From: Anomaloglossus baeobatrachus
Lineage: Eukaryota > Chordata > Amphibia > Anura > Aromobatidae
Direction of reading: 5' to 3'
Length of the DNA: 64,000 nt
NCBI RefSeq assembly: GCF_048569485.1
Contig: NC_134358.1
Span: 244,027,451 to 244,091,450, forward strand
Below, in pieces: positions 1 to 10,391 of the stretch. Position 1 is the stretch's first letter. Each line of letters opens with the position of its first letter. The translations under genes and the position numbers were made by a program. The notes beneath the pieces are model-generated. The model had not been told where the DNA came from and made no database searches. It saw only the letters and a program-made list of their open reading frames with translations.

Positions 1-1520
1 CCACTCCAGTCTGGAAGCGAGCAACTGCGCTGCATAATGTGATGCGAGAGGGCGGGGTGGCAGATGAGAAAGGGCGCAGCGGATGGAAGATGGGAAAGGG
101 CGCAGCGGATGGAGGAGCGGCAGAGGATGGGAAAGGGCGCAGCGGATGGATGATGGGAAATGGCGCAGCGGATGGAGGAGCGGCGGAGGATGCGGGGGAG
201 GGAGGTGAGATGGGGATACCTACCTTACAGGATGGATCTAGGCAGCAGGATCACAGCAGACAGAAGAGGCAGCAGATGAAGGAGGCAACAGATTGAGGAG
301 TGTGAGAGGGGACAGTAGATGAAGAGGATGGGACAGAGAAGGGCAGCAGATCAGGGAGAGGGGCAGAGTCTGATGGGAGAGAGAGATGGCACATGGAGGA
401 GGGGGGGCCCCGGGGGGAGGGGGGCCCCCAGAACATGGAGGGGGGAGGGTGGCTTGCAGCACATGTGGGGGGAGGGTGGCTTGCAGCACATAGAGGGGGA
501 GGCGCAGCCGATGAAGGAGGCGGCGGCGGCCGATCGGGAACAGTGGGGGCCGATTCGGGGGCAGCAGCGGCTGAAAAAGGTGGGTGCGACGGCGGCGGGG
601 ACAGTAGCGAGCGTGGCGGCAGGGACAGTGGCGAATATGATGGCGGGGACAGTGGGGGGCGGGGCAATCGGGGACAGCGGTGGATCGGGAGCAGCAGTGG
701 GGCGATCGGAGACAGCGGCGGGGCTAGCGGTGGCGATCGGAGCCGCGGCGGGGCTGGCGGTGGCGGGCGGGGCGATCGGAGACAGCAGCGGGGCTGGCGG
801 TGGTGGGCGGGGTGATCGGAGACAGCGGCGGGGCTGGCGGGCAGGGCAATCGGAGACAGCGGCGGGGCTGGCGCTGGCGGGCGGGGCCGCGGCGTGGTGA
901 TCGGAGACAGCGGCGGGGCTGGCGCTGGCGGGCGGGGCGATCGGAGACAGCGGCGGGGCTGGCGGTGGCGGTCGTGGCGATCGGAGACAGCGGCGGGGCT
1001 GGCGGTGGCGGGGACAGGGGCGGGCGGCGGGGGCAGCAACTTACCGATGGCCACCCGCAGAGACCGCTCTCCTCGGCTTTCAGGGACGGACACAGGTCAC
1101 CGGCACCAGATCCACGGTGATTGGAGAGATCGGTCACAAGACCGGTCTCTCCAATCAGAGCTGGGGGCGGGTGAAGCAACGATCACCCAGCTCCAGCCAA
1201 TGGCCAGTGCTACAGCAGCACTGATCAGTGCTGGATTTCAATGTTCCAGCCATTTTCAATGGCTGGAACATTACAGTGACTGTAATTGGCTGAGCGGCGT
1301 TCGTCAGCCAATCACAGCCTCTGTAGGGTCGGGGAGGAGGCACCACCCCTCCTGAGGTCAGGCAGAGGCCCCCTCCTTCCCGAATCTACTGTTTAATTAA
1401 ACAAATTGGACTCCCCGGGGCTCCGGGACCGCGATTTCGCCATGACGTACTGGGTACGTCGTGGGTCGTTTAGCACCATGTCACCATGACGTACCCAGTA
1501 CGTCAAGGGTCGTTAAGGGG
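1..1520. mobile_element. piggyBac-like nonautonomous repeat, right-hand part
   Basis: The right end reads GTCGTTAAGGGG followed by TTAA at 1521-1524, the target site used by piggyBac elements. Just inside is a palindromic subterminal block (about 1440-1505) built on the sequence GACGTACTGGGTACGTC. The unique part at 1110-1400 is the reverse complement of 25967-26360, so this is a family and not single-copy DNA. The left end lies outside the window or is lost in the GC-rich repeats, so the start is only the window edge. No transposase is visible. Confidence 0.45.
590..1020. repeat. GC-rich minisatellite, ~35-40 bp unit
   Basis: About ten diverged copies of a unit containing GATCGGAGACAGCGGCGGGG recur at spacings of roughly 33-51 bp. 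They create open frames on both strands whose translations are low-complexity Gly/Arg/Ala or Pro/Ser runs, so no gene is called. The array lies inside the piggyBac-like repeat. Confidence 0.7.
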
Positions 1521-1611
1521 TTAAAAGGAAAACAACATTTTTTTTATGGAATACCTGCTGTTTTATCCAAATCCCCTTTTTTGGTTAAAGCGCTCAGTTC
1601 CACTAGCATTT

Positions 1612-2030
1612 TGCAAGGACGAGTGCAATCCAATAAAAGATCTGACTGTTCTCACTCTAGTGCAAAACTGTGGGGCAGTGTTCATCTGCAATTGATTTCT
1701 CATGCCATATCGGCTTGAGAAAAAAATCGCAGCATGCTCGTTTTGCTGTCAGTCTCGGCTCACGCACCCCCATACAAGTCTTTGGGAGCGTGTGAAACAT
1801 TGCACTGCACTCGCATGTAATCCGAGTGCAGTGCGATGTACGCATAGACAGGCAGCGGAGGAGATGGGGAGAAAGTGCTCCCTCCCTCTTCTCCGCAGCT
1901 GTGATCCGATCGCAAGATCACATCGCATCACAGTCGCATGACCCTCGGCTGACGCTCGCAGCAGAGGGTCATTAGCATATTGTTTCTGATGCATTCGCTT
2001 CGAAAGCTATACACTAGCGGAACCCAGGCC
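1612..2030. repeat. Nonautonomous repeat family, copy A
   Basis: This copy shares blocks with 31999-32472 and 38150-38656: a GAGTGCAGTGCGATGT-type block, a purine-rich GGAGGAGATGGGGAGAAAG block and a CGCATGACCCTCGGCT-type end. Its ends are too diverged to give a target-site duplication. A hAT-type MITE is plausible. No coding capacity is seen. Confidence 0.5.
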
Positions 2031-2344
2031 AAATAAATAATATTTTCTCTAGCGCAGTTGCCTTTGTAATATTTGTTTGTTTTATTCCCTTAGCAAATTG
2101 GAGGGTTTTTGCTATTACCTTGCTGCTGAGAAAATAGTAAGGGCACAGGCACTAAAAAACCCTAGCGTTTATAAATAAAAATAGTATCGCCGAAAATGTC
2201 ATCTTGACCCACAAAAAAAAACAACAAGCTGCCATACAGCTCCATCAGCAGAAAAAAATAAAAAAAAGATCTGGATCTTAGAATACAGGAATGCAAAAAC
2301 ATTTTTTTTTCTATAAAATAGTTTTTATGGTGTAAAAGTATCAA

Positions 2345-2347
<3 letters not shown>

Positions 2348-2376
<29 letters not shown>
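2348..2376. repeat. (AT)n microsatellite
   Basis: An uninterrupted alternating AT tract of about 29 bp. Confidence 0.9.
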
Positions 2377-2381
<5 letters not shown>

Positions 2382-2405
2382 GTGGTATCACTGTAATCTC
2401 TCTAA

Positions 2406-2587
2406 AGCCGGAGTGACACTTGCGAGTAACTCGCGTGAGTCTCGCATCACCCGGCACACCACACACTCTCCTGACAGGAGCAGGTCAGCTCCATGTATTT
2501 CTATGCAGCTGAGACGCTCCTGTCCGGAGAGCAGCAGGCCGTGCCGGGTGATGCGATGCGAGTCACTCGCAAGTGTGACTCCAGCCT
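2406..2587. mobile_element. Palindromic MITE with ~50-bp terminal inverted repeats
   Basis: The left arm starts AGCCGGAGTGACACTTGCGA and the right arm is its near-perfect reverse complement, ending in TGTGACTCCAGCCT. The arms pair for about 50 bp around a short centre. No target-site duplication is convincing, so the superfamily is open. Confidence 0.7.
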
Positions 2588-2888
2588 AACCTGAAGAATA
2601 AAGCTACTTTTATGACATGGTGAACGGCATAAAAAAAAAAAATTCCTGAATTTGTTTCTTCTTGATTCAACATCACAAAAAGTGGAATAAAAGGCGATCA
2701 AAAAATATTTTGTGGCCCAAAAGGGTACCAATAAAAACCAACCATTCCCGCAAATAACAAGCCCTTACATGACTCTGTTGGTAGAAAAATGAAATAACTA
2801 TAGCCTTCAAAATTCAGTGATGCAAAAAGTCTTTATTTTGTAAAATAGTGTTTTTAGTGTAACAGCAGCCAAATTTAAAAAAAAACTA

Positions 2889-4428
2889 CAAGTGCATCTC
2901 AATTAATTAGAATATCATAGAAAAGTTAATTTATTTCAGTAATTCAATACAAAAAGGGAAACACATATTATATAGAGTCATTACACACAGAGGGATCTAT
3001 TTCAAGTGTTTATTTGTTATTGTTGATGACTATGCTTCCAGCCAATGAAAACCCAAAAGTCATTATCTCAGAAAATTAGATTATATAAGACCAACTGAAA
3101 AAATGATTTTACACTAAGAAATGTTGGCGCCTATTGAAAAGTATGTACAGTAAATGCACTCAATACTTGGTCGGGGCTCCTTTTGCATGAATTACTGCAT
3201 CAATGCGACGTGGCATGGAGGTGATCAGCCTGTGGCACTGCTGAGGTGTTATGGAAGCCCAGGTTGCTTTGATAGCAGCCTTCAGCTCATCTGCATTGTT
3301 GGGTCTGGTGTCTCATCTTCCTCTTGACAATTTCCCAATAGATTCTCTATGGGGTTTAGGTCAGGCGAGTTTGTTGGCCAATCAAGCACAGTGATACTGT
3401 GGTTAGTAAACCAGGTATTGGTACTTTTGGCAGTGTGGGCAGGTGACAAATCCTGCTGGAAAATGACATTTCTGTCTCCAAAAAGCTTGTTGGCAGATGG
3501 AAGCATGAAGTGCTCTAAAATTTCCTGGTAGACGGCTGCGCTGACTTTGGTCTTGATAAAACACAGTGAACCTACACCAGCAGATGACATGGCTCCCCAA
3601 ACCATCACTGATTGTGGAAACTTCACACTAGACCTCAAGCATCTTAGATTGTGGCCTCTCCACTCTTCCTCCAGAGTCTGGGACCCTGAATTCCAAATGA
3701 AATGCAAAATTTACTTTCATCTGAAAACACCAACTTGGACCACTGAGCAACAGTCCAGTTCTTGTTCTCCTTGGCCCAGGTAAGACATTTCTGGTGTTGT
3801 CTATTGGTCATGAGTGGCTTGACCCAAGAAATGTGACAGTTGTAGCCCATGTCCTGTATACATCTGTGTGTAGTGGCTCTTGAAGAACTGACTCCAGCAG
3901 CAGTCCACTTCTTGGGAATCTCCTATACATTTTTTAATGGCCTTTTCTTAATAATTCTATCAAGGCTGCAGTTATCCCAGTTGCTTATGCACCTTTTTCT
4001 ACCACACTTTTTCCTTCCACTCAACTTTCCATTAATATGCTTGGATACAACACTGTGTAAACAGCTAGCTTCTTTAGCAATGACCTTTTGTGGCTTACCC
4101 TCCTTGTGGAGTGTGTAAATGACTGCCTTCTGAACATCTGTCAAGTCAGCAGTCTTCCCATGATTGTGTAGCCTACTGAACCAGAATAAGGGAACATTTT
4201 ATGTGCTTAGGAAGCCTTTGCAGGTGTTTTGTGGTAATTATTCTAATTTTCTGAGATAAAGAATTTTGGGTTTTCATTGGCTGTAAGCCATAATCATCAA
4301 CATTAACATAAATAAACACTTGAAATAGATCCCTCTGTTTGTAATGACTCTATATAATATGTTTTTTTATGGAATTACTGAAATAAATTAAGTTTTTGCT
4401 GATATTCTAATGAATTAAGATGCACCGG
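2889..4428 (-). mobile_element. Tc1/mariner element, inactive copy 1
   Basis: The element is bounded by TA at 2887-2888 and 4429-4430. It has terminal inverted repeats of about 200 bp (left end starts CAAGTGCATCTCAATT; right end is its diverged complement). It holds a Tc1-type transposase in pieces on the - strand. The arms differ by many substitutions and small gaps, so the copy is old. Confidence 0.85.
3160..4163 (-). pseudogene. Tc1 transposase pseudogene (DD34E)
   Basis: Three reading frames on the - strand together cover a typical Tc1 transposase. An N-terminal helix-turn-helix part (4144-3923) contains KPQKVIAKEASC. A middle part (3850-3644) carries the first catalytic Asp in VFSDESKF. 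A C-terminal part (3707-3282) has the second Asp in FQQDLSPAHTA and the Glu in SPDLNPIEN. Frame changes near 4145, between about 3923 and 3850, around 3680 and after 3282 break the gene, so no functional protein can be made. It is distinct from the three other Tc1 families in the window. Confidence 0.85.
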
Positions 4429-4814
4429 TATAACATGCCTCACTGCTGTCCTGTGATGGTGATAAGGTGTCCTTACCTTGGAGTTTTCTGTCAAACATCC
4501 AACTTACTGATTTCTTTGTGTATACAGTGTGTACAAAATGCTCACATATATAAGATACAGTGTATATGTCTGCATTTGTGTGCATGTGCACATGTGACAT
4601 TTTTAGGATAAAATTCAGACATTAACAATCATAATACTACAAGTGCCAAAAAACCTCTTAAAATATCCAAACTCATGTACCATTAAAAAAACCTAACATT
4701 TTTCTATGCAAAATGATTAAATCTATAATGTTATTTATAGGACAAATATAATGTACAGCTAGAAAAAAAGGGATGGGGCTAGTTACCAGGATAGGGGAGA
4801 AAGAGACAAGCATG

Positions 4815-4950
4815 GGAATGGGAAAGCTGTGTGCTGAGGGAAAGGAGGCTCTTTCCCTCAGCACCCAACTTTCCCATGCTTTGCTATACAGCTTTCCCAC
4901 GCTCTGCTATACATCTTTCCCTCAGCACCAAGCTTTCCTATGTTCTGTTA
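4815..4950. repeat. 41-bp minisatellite, left remnant
   Basis: Copies of a unit containing CAGCTTTCCCATGCTCTGC and CTTTCCCTCAGCACC. The start (4815-4875) folds back on itself, because one inverted copy faces the direct ones. The array is interrupted at 4957 by a Tc1 element and resumes at 6619. Confidence 0.75.
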
Positions 4951-4956
4951 TACATA

Positions 4957-6616
4957 CAGTTAGGTCCAGAAATATTTGGACAGTGACACAATTTTCGCGA
5001 GTTGGGCTCTGCATGCCACCACATTGGATTTGAAATGAAACCTCTACAACAGAATTCAAGTGCAGATTGTAACGTTTAATTTGAAGGTTTGAACAAAAAT
5101 ATCTGATAGAAATTCTAGGAATTGTACACATTTCTTTACAAACACTCCACATTTTAGGAGGTCAAAAGTAATTGGACAAATAAACCAAACCCAAACAAAA
5201 TATTTTTATTTTCAATATTTTGTTGCGAATCCTTTGGAGGCAATCACTGCCTTAAGTCTGGAACCCATGGACATCACCAAACGCTGGGTTTCCTCCTTCT
5301 TAATGCTTTGCCAGGCCTTTACAGCCGCAGCCTTCAGGTCTTGCTTGTTTGTGGGTCTTTCCGTCTTAAGTCTGGATTTGAGCAAGTGAAATGCATGCTC
5401 AATTGGGTTAAGATCTGGTGATTGACTTGGCCATTTCAGAATGTTCCACTTTTTTGCACTCATGAACTCCTGGGTAGCTTTGGCTGTATGCTTGGGGTCA
5501 TTGTCCATCTGTACTATGAAGCGCCATCCGATCAACTTTGCGGCATTTGGCTGAATCTGGGCTGAAAGTATATCCCGGTACACTTCAGAATTCATCCGGC
5601 TACTCTTGTCTGCTGTTATGTCATCAATAAACACAAGTGACCCAGTGCCATTGAAAGCCATGCATGCCCATGCCATCACGTTGCCTCCACCATGTTTTAC
5701 AGAGGATGTGGTGTGCCTTGGATCATGTGCCATTCCCTTTCTTCTCCAAACTTTTTTCTTCCCATCATTCTGGTACAGGTTGGTCTTTGTCTCATCTGTC
5801 CATAGAATACTTTTCCAGAACTGAGCTGGCTTCATGAGGTGTTTTTCAGCAAATTTAACTCTGGCCTGTCTATTTTTGGAATTGATGAATGGTTTGCATC
5901 TAGATGTGAACCCTTTGTATTTACTTTCATGGAGTCTTCTCTTTACAGTTGACTTAGAGACAGATACACCTACTTCACTGAGAGTGTTCTGGACTTCAGT
6001 TGATGTTGTGAACGGGTTCTTCTTCACCAAAGAAAGTATGCGGCGATCATCCACCACAGTTGTCATCCGTGGACGCCCAGGCCTTTTTGAGTTCCCAAGC
6101 TCACCAGTCAATTCCTTTTTTCTCAGAATGTACCCGATTGTTGATTGGTGATTTTGCTACTCCAAGCATGTCTGCTATCTCTCTGATGGATTTTTTTCTT
6201 TTTTTTCAGCCTCAGGATGTTCTGCTTCACCTCAATTGAGAGTTCCTTAGACCGCATGTTGTCTGGTCACAGCAACAGCTTCCAAATGCAAAACCACACA
6301 CCTGTAATCAACCCCAGACCTTTTAACTACTTCATTGATTACAGGTTAACGAGGAAGATGCCTTCAGAGTTAATTGCAGCCCTTAGAGTCCCTTGTCCAA
6401 TTACTTTTGGTCCCTTGAAAAAGAGGAGGCTATGCATTACAGAGCTATGATTCCTAAACCCTTTCTCCGATTTGGATGTGAAAACTTTCATATAGCAGCT
6501 GGGAGTGTGCACTTTCAGCCCATATTATATATATAATTGTATTTATGAACATGTTTTTGTAAACAGCTAAAATAACAAAACTTGTGTCACTGTCCAAATA
6601 TTTCTGGCCCTGACTG
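4957..6616 (-). mobile_element. Tc1/mariner element, young but broken copy 2
   Basis: TA flanks both ends (4955-4956, 6617-6618). The left end starts CAGTTAGGTCCAGAAATATT and the right end is its complement with a few changes. The copy is nearly identical along its length to 55822-57473. It inserted inside the 41-bp minisatellite, whose units continue on both sides. Confidence 0.9.
5212..6257 (-). pseudogene. Tc1 transposase, frameshifted sister of the copy at 56 kb
   Basis: The last 299 codons (6111-5212) are open and nearly identical to the intact transposase at 56077-57114. They include the catalytic triad context WTDET, VQMDNDPKH and SPDLNPIEH, and the AT-hook-like GRPR. Upstream, an 8-bp insertion near 6147 (a repeated GTGATT-type block), plus a length change in the poly-Lys tract near 6195, takes the N-terminal DNA-binding part out of frame. 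The expected start codon is at 6257. The C-terminal part alone lacks the paired helix-turn-helix region needed to bind the element ends. Confidence 0.85.
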
Positions 6617-6618
6617 TA

Positions 6619-6975
6619 TTTCCCTCAGCACCCAGCTTTCCCATGCTCTGCTATACATCTTTCCGAGTACCCAGCTTTCCCATGCTCTGCCATACATCTT
6701 TCCCTGAGCACCCAGCTTTCCCATGCTCTGCCATACATCTTTCCCTGAGCACCCAGCTTTCCCATTTTCTGCTATACATCTTTCCCTGAGCACCCAGCTT
6801 TCCCATGCTCTGCTATACAACTTTCCCTGAGCATCAAGCTTTCCTATGCTCTGCTATACATCTTCCCCTGAGCACCCAGCTTTTCGATGCTCTGGTATAC
6901 ATCATTCCCTTAGCACCCAGCTTTCCCATGCTCTGCTATACATCTTTCCCTCAGCACCCGGCTTTCCCGTGCTCT
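6619..6975. repeat. 41-bp minisatellite, main left array
   Basis: About nine copies at 39-41 bp spacing of a unit with CCCAGCTTTCCCATGCTCTG and ATACATCTTTCCCTGAGCA. It continues the array cut by the Tc1 element and is the reverse complement of the array at 9050-9663. Confidence 0.85.
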
Positions 6976-8061
6976 TATATTAACCCGGTCACGACCGCGG
7001 GTAGTAAAATTACGTCCTAGGTAATCACCGCCGGCTGCTGATTTGAACAGCTGACATGTGTGCCTCCCAAGCATAAGTGGATCCGCGTTGCACCCACGCC
7101 TGTTAAGCCCTTAAATGGCGTTTAAATCCCGGCCGCGGTAAATCTTCACTTACCATGCTCCATCGGCAGCGCTAGGACATGATCACTGTGAGCCTGATGG
7201 TTGTCATGGTACAACAGGGTCATGTGATGACTCCTTTAGCTATCATGAGTCACTTCCTGTTTCACTCAACCAAGTGCTGCCAGTGACAAGAGGTGAGTAT
7301 TTCTGCTGATCACGACTGTGTAGCTGTGATCAACAGAAATAAATGAGCGATCAGACTGCTGACCCTTATAGTCCCCTGGAGGATCTAGTAAAATAAAAAA
7401 AAAAAAAAAAAAATTTAAAAAAATTAAAAACAAAATAAAAAAAACACCTAAAAGTTCAAATCACCCCCCTTTCACCCCGTTAAAAATTAAGGGTTAAAAA
7501 AATATACACATATTTGGTATCGCCGCGTTCAGAAATACATAGAAACATATAAAATCAATTAATCTGATTGGATTTTTTTTTGCCACTACGCCGTTTGCCA
7601 AACATCAAAATTACATTTTTTGGTCAACACAATTTTTTGCGCAAAATGTAATAACAGGAGATCAAAACGTAGCATCTGCGCAAAAATGGTACCGTTAGAA
7701 ACGTCAGCTGGAGACGCAAAAAATAACCCATCAGTGAGACAGATCCCAGAAAATGAGAATGCTACAGGTCATGGAAAATGACGCTTAAAGTGCTCCACTT
7801 TATTTGGACAAACTTCAGATTTTTTTTAACCCCTTAGATAAAAGTAAACCTATAAAAAAAAGTAAACCTATGTTTGGTGTCTATGAACTCGTAGCAACCT
7901 GAGGCATCACAGTGACATTAGTTTTACCATATAGTGAACATCGTGAATAAAATATCTCAAAAACAATCATGCAATCACATTTTTTTGCAATTTTTCCGCA
8001 CTTGGATTTTCTTGCTGTTTTCCAGTACACTATATGGTAAAACTTATGGTTTCAACTTGTC

Positions 8062-8507
8062 GCGTTGGTATCTCACTTCATGTAGACTTGCTAAATTTAA
8101 CAGAGACGTTCCCTTTATGTTGGAAAGATTGCGATGAGAGAGGTACTCTACTTCACATTTTCTGGAGTTGTCCCAGATTGAAGAGTCTCTGGGAAAATAT
8201 TTCTAGGCTGATTAATCAGATTACTAACTCCACAATTCAGGTAACTCCCCAAATGGCCCTGCTTTCACTTAATTTGGAAAAATGTGACCCTATATATAAA
8301 CCTATCCTAACTCATTTATTTCTAGTTACGAGAAATCTTATAGCTTCTAATTGGAAGAAACCTGCGGTGCCCACTATCTCTGAGGTCATAGAGACTACTT
8401 CTCTTCACAACAACTTCGAGAAGTACTTTGCTACCATTAACAATGCCTTTGCCTCCTATTACCGAAGATGGGATCACTGGAATATTTTTATACAAGGTAT
8501 TACATAA
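8062..8507 (+). pseudogene. LINE ORF2 C-terminal fragment
   Basis: About 148 codons are open to the stop at 8505-8507. The frame carries the C-terminal zinc-knuckle-like motif of L1-type ORF2 proteins, C-x3-C-x7-H-x4-C, within PLCWKDCDERGTLLHIFWSC. Downstream residues (WKKPAVPTISE, YYRRWDHW) fit the same region of the L1/Tx1 group. Endonuclease and reverse transcriptase domains are absent because of 5' truncation. The undamaged frame suggests a fairly recent insertion. Confidence 0.75.
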
Positions 8508-8910
8508 ATAAATATTTATAACTACTTAAAAACCTTTTTTATAATATGAATCCTTTTGTTCAAACCTTCAGTCATGCTTTCTTGACAATATGCCTATATT
8601 CCTAGAATGGAACCCTGTTAACATTTGTTTACGTTCATTGTTCTTCCTTTTACCCACTCCCTCTTCACCTTGTTTTTCCTTGCCTTCACCCTCCTCCCCT
8701 TTTTCATCCCCAATAAAGTAATTGTTTTACCCCCCCCCTCCCCTCTCCTTTCTCTTTTCCTATACCTATCCCCCCCACATGAAAAGTTCTATTCATACAA
8801 TAGATCCCCACATGTATTCAAATAATGGTATGCTACGCATGATAATATCTTGATTGTGTGGATTTGATATGTTATTTTGTTAACCTTATTTTAATAAAAA
8901 TATATGAAAA
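8062..8910 (+). mobile_element. 5'-truncated L1-clade LINE, 3' end
   Basis: The insertion is flanked by 9-bp target duplications CAACTTGTC at 8053-8061 and 8911-8919 and lies in the same orientation as the window. It holds the C-terminal end of ORF2, then about 400 bp of 3' untranslated sequence with a C-rich/T-rich stretch and an A-rich end (TTAATAAAAATATATGAAAA). Only the last part of the element was copied, as is usual in target-primed reverse transcription. It disrupts the surrounding piggyBac-like repeat and so is younger than it. Confidence 0.8.
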
Positions 8911-9049
8911 CAACTTGTCCTGCAAAATACAAGCCCTCATATGGCAAGATTGACGGAAAAGTAGATACGGCTCTCGGAAGAAGGGGAGCAAACAAACAAA
9001 AAAAAAAAACGGAAAAATCATCCGGGGGTGAAGGGGTTAAGGGCAAGTT

Positions 9050-9663
9050 GGGTGTTGAGAGAAAGATATATAGGAGAGCATGGGAAAGCTGGGTGCTGAG
9101 GACAAGATGGATATCAGAACGTGGAAAAGCTGAGAACTGAGGGAAAGAGGGATATCGGAGCATGGGAAAGCTGGGTGCTGACGACAAGATGCATATCAGT
9201 ACTCAGCTTTTCCATGTTCTGAAGGAAAGAGGGATATCGGCGCATGGGAAAGCTGGGTGCTGAGGACAAGATGGATATTAGAACGTGGAAAAGCTGAGTA
9301 CTGAGGGAAAGAGGGATATCGGAGCATGGGAAAGCTGGGTGCTGAGGACAAGATGGATATTAGAACGTGGAAAAGCTGAGTACTGAGGGAAAGAGGGATA
9401 TCGGAGCATGGGTAAGCTGGGTGCTGAGGACAAGATGGATATCAGAACGTGGAAAAGCTGAGTACTGAGGGAAAGAGGGATATCGGAGCATGGGAAAGCT
9501 GGGTGCTGAGTACAAGATGGATATCAGAACGTGGAAAAGCTGAGTACTGAGAGAAAGAGGGATATCGGAGCATGGGAAAGCTGGGTGCTGAGTACAAGAT
9601 GGATATCAGAATGTGGAAAAGCTGAGTACTGAGAGAAAGAGGGATATCGGAGCATGGGAAAGA
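9050..9663. repeat. 82-bp (2 x 41) minisatellite
   Basis: About seven copies of an 82-bp dimer. One half contains GGAGCATGGGAAAGCTGGGT, the other GAACGTGGAAAAGCTGAGTA, at regular 82-bp spacing (for example GGATATCGGAGCATGGG near 9317, 9399 and 9481). It is the inverted counterpart of 6619-6975. Confidence 0.9.
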
Positions 9664-9748
9664 GCCAAGAAGGGGGGAAGGGGAGGTGGATGGGAGGCCC
9701 AGGTGCAACTTTTGCACCGGAGCCCATCGAGCTCTAGGTACGCCACTG
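9664..9748. repeat. hAT-like terminus
   Basis: The sequence ends GAGCTCTAGGTACGCCACTG. Its reverse complement CAGTGGCGTACCTAGAGC looks like a hAT terminal repeat. The partner end was not found near 4.75 kb, so I call only this terminus. Confidence 0.35.
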
Positions 9749-10180
9749 GTTATAACCTCATACAGTGACACTACAGAGCCGTGTCATCCATACAGAGGTA
9801 AATACCAAGGGGAAAGTTCCATACTGAGAATTATATAACGTGATGGAATGTTAGAGCCGTGTAGTCCGTGCAGAGCCATACCAGGGGAATGATCGATGCT
9901 GATAACCATAGAACAATACAGCAGTAAATGCACAAAATACAAAGGCTTTTGGCAAAATACATTAAAAAAATAATGAAACTAAACTGAAAAGTCACGAATA
10001 AAGAGTACATTTTGTGCCGCCGCATACACGAATGTACTGCAGCTGCCACGCTCTGTGGGAGGAATCACCAGCACTACACCGCAGCCGAGGAACAGGAAAC
10101 GCTGTAGGCGATCTACTGTCAGATCATTCAGCTCTATGGTGTCATAGGTCTACGCCCGGCAGATGACATCCACTAATCAT
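9749..10180. other. Intergenic sequence upstream of EEF1E1
   Basis: I see nothing recognisable here except two imperfect copies of a short block with AGAGCCGTGT and ATACTGA (about 9775-9910). No open frame is supported. Confidence 0.4.
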
Positions 10181-10304
10181 TGCTTAGGATCAGGCCACTG
10201 TCTAAATTCTGACCAATTAGATTGACCTGTTTCGCGAGTGGGCGGGTCGATTGTGTCAGCCGTGTGGTTGGCAGCGTGTGCGGCTCTGTGAATTGCCAAC
10301 CAAG
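10181..10304 (+). promoter_or_regulatory. EEF1E1: Probable TATA-less EEF1E1 promoter and 5' leader
   Basis: Directly upstream of the start codon lie a CCAAT box (10213-10217), a GC box GGGCGG (about 10240-10245) and several CpGs, with no TATA box. This is the usual make-up of a housekeeping promoter. The transcription start cannot be placed from sequence. The leader ends GCCAACCAAG before the ATG; the A at position -3 is a good initiation context. Confidence 0.5.
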
Positions 10305-10391
10305 ATGGCGGTGGAGGAGCTGGCCGCGCTGGAGAAATGTCTGGGGCTGAGAGCAGGAAAGTACAGCAGCCGTGCCCAGGGGAGCAGCCAG
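10305..10391 (+). CDS. EEF1E1: EEF1E1 (AIMP3/p18) exon 1
   Basis: Exon 1 encodes residues 1-29 (MAVEELAALEKCLGL, then a Ser/Gly-rich stretch ending SSQ) and is followed by the donor GTGAGC. EEF1E1 is the small GST-fold subunit of the cytosolic multi-tRNA-synthetase complex. It binds methionyl-tRNA synthetase, and in mammals it also has a nuclear role in ATM/ATR signalling. Joined to the other three exons it gives 174 residues, the length I recall for the human protein, and all introns are phase 0. I chose this ATG because it matches the family N-terminus (short acidic helix, LEK-LGL) and has a good context. An in-frame upstream ATG at 10251 gives unrelated sequence. Codons after 10391 in the same frame are intron read-through. 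Confidence 0.93.

Larger units (their letters stand above)
6984..9036. mobile_element. piggyBac-like nonautonomous element with nested LINE
   Basis: It is flanked by TTAA at 6980-6983 and 9037-9040. The ends are CCCGGTCACGACC on the left and GGGGGTGAAGGGG on the right. It contains A-rich tracts and a block at 7505-7560 (TTTGGTATCGCCGCGTTCAG) that I recognise, from memory, as a common anuran repeat. No transposase frame is seen. Without the LINE insertion at 8062-8910 it would be about 1.2 kb. A diverged piece of the same family lies at 21113-21266. Confidence 0.65.

Noticed and set aside
251-1355. Overlapping Pro/Ser-, Gly- and Arg-rich frames on both strands
   Set aside because: GC-rich minisatellite inside a nonautonomous repeat; low complexity and no conserved domain.
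10251-10304. Upstream in-frame ATG for EEF1E1
   Set aside because: It would add 18 residues not seen in the family; the ATG at 10305 has the better context and the conserved N-terminus.
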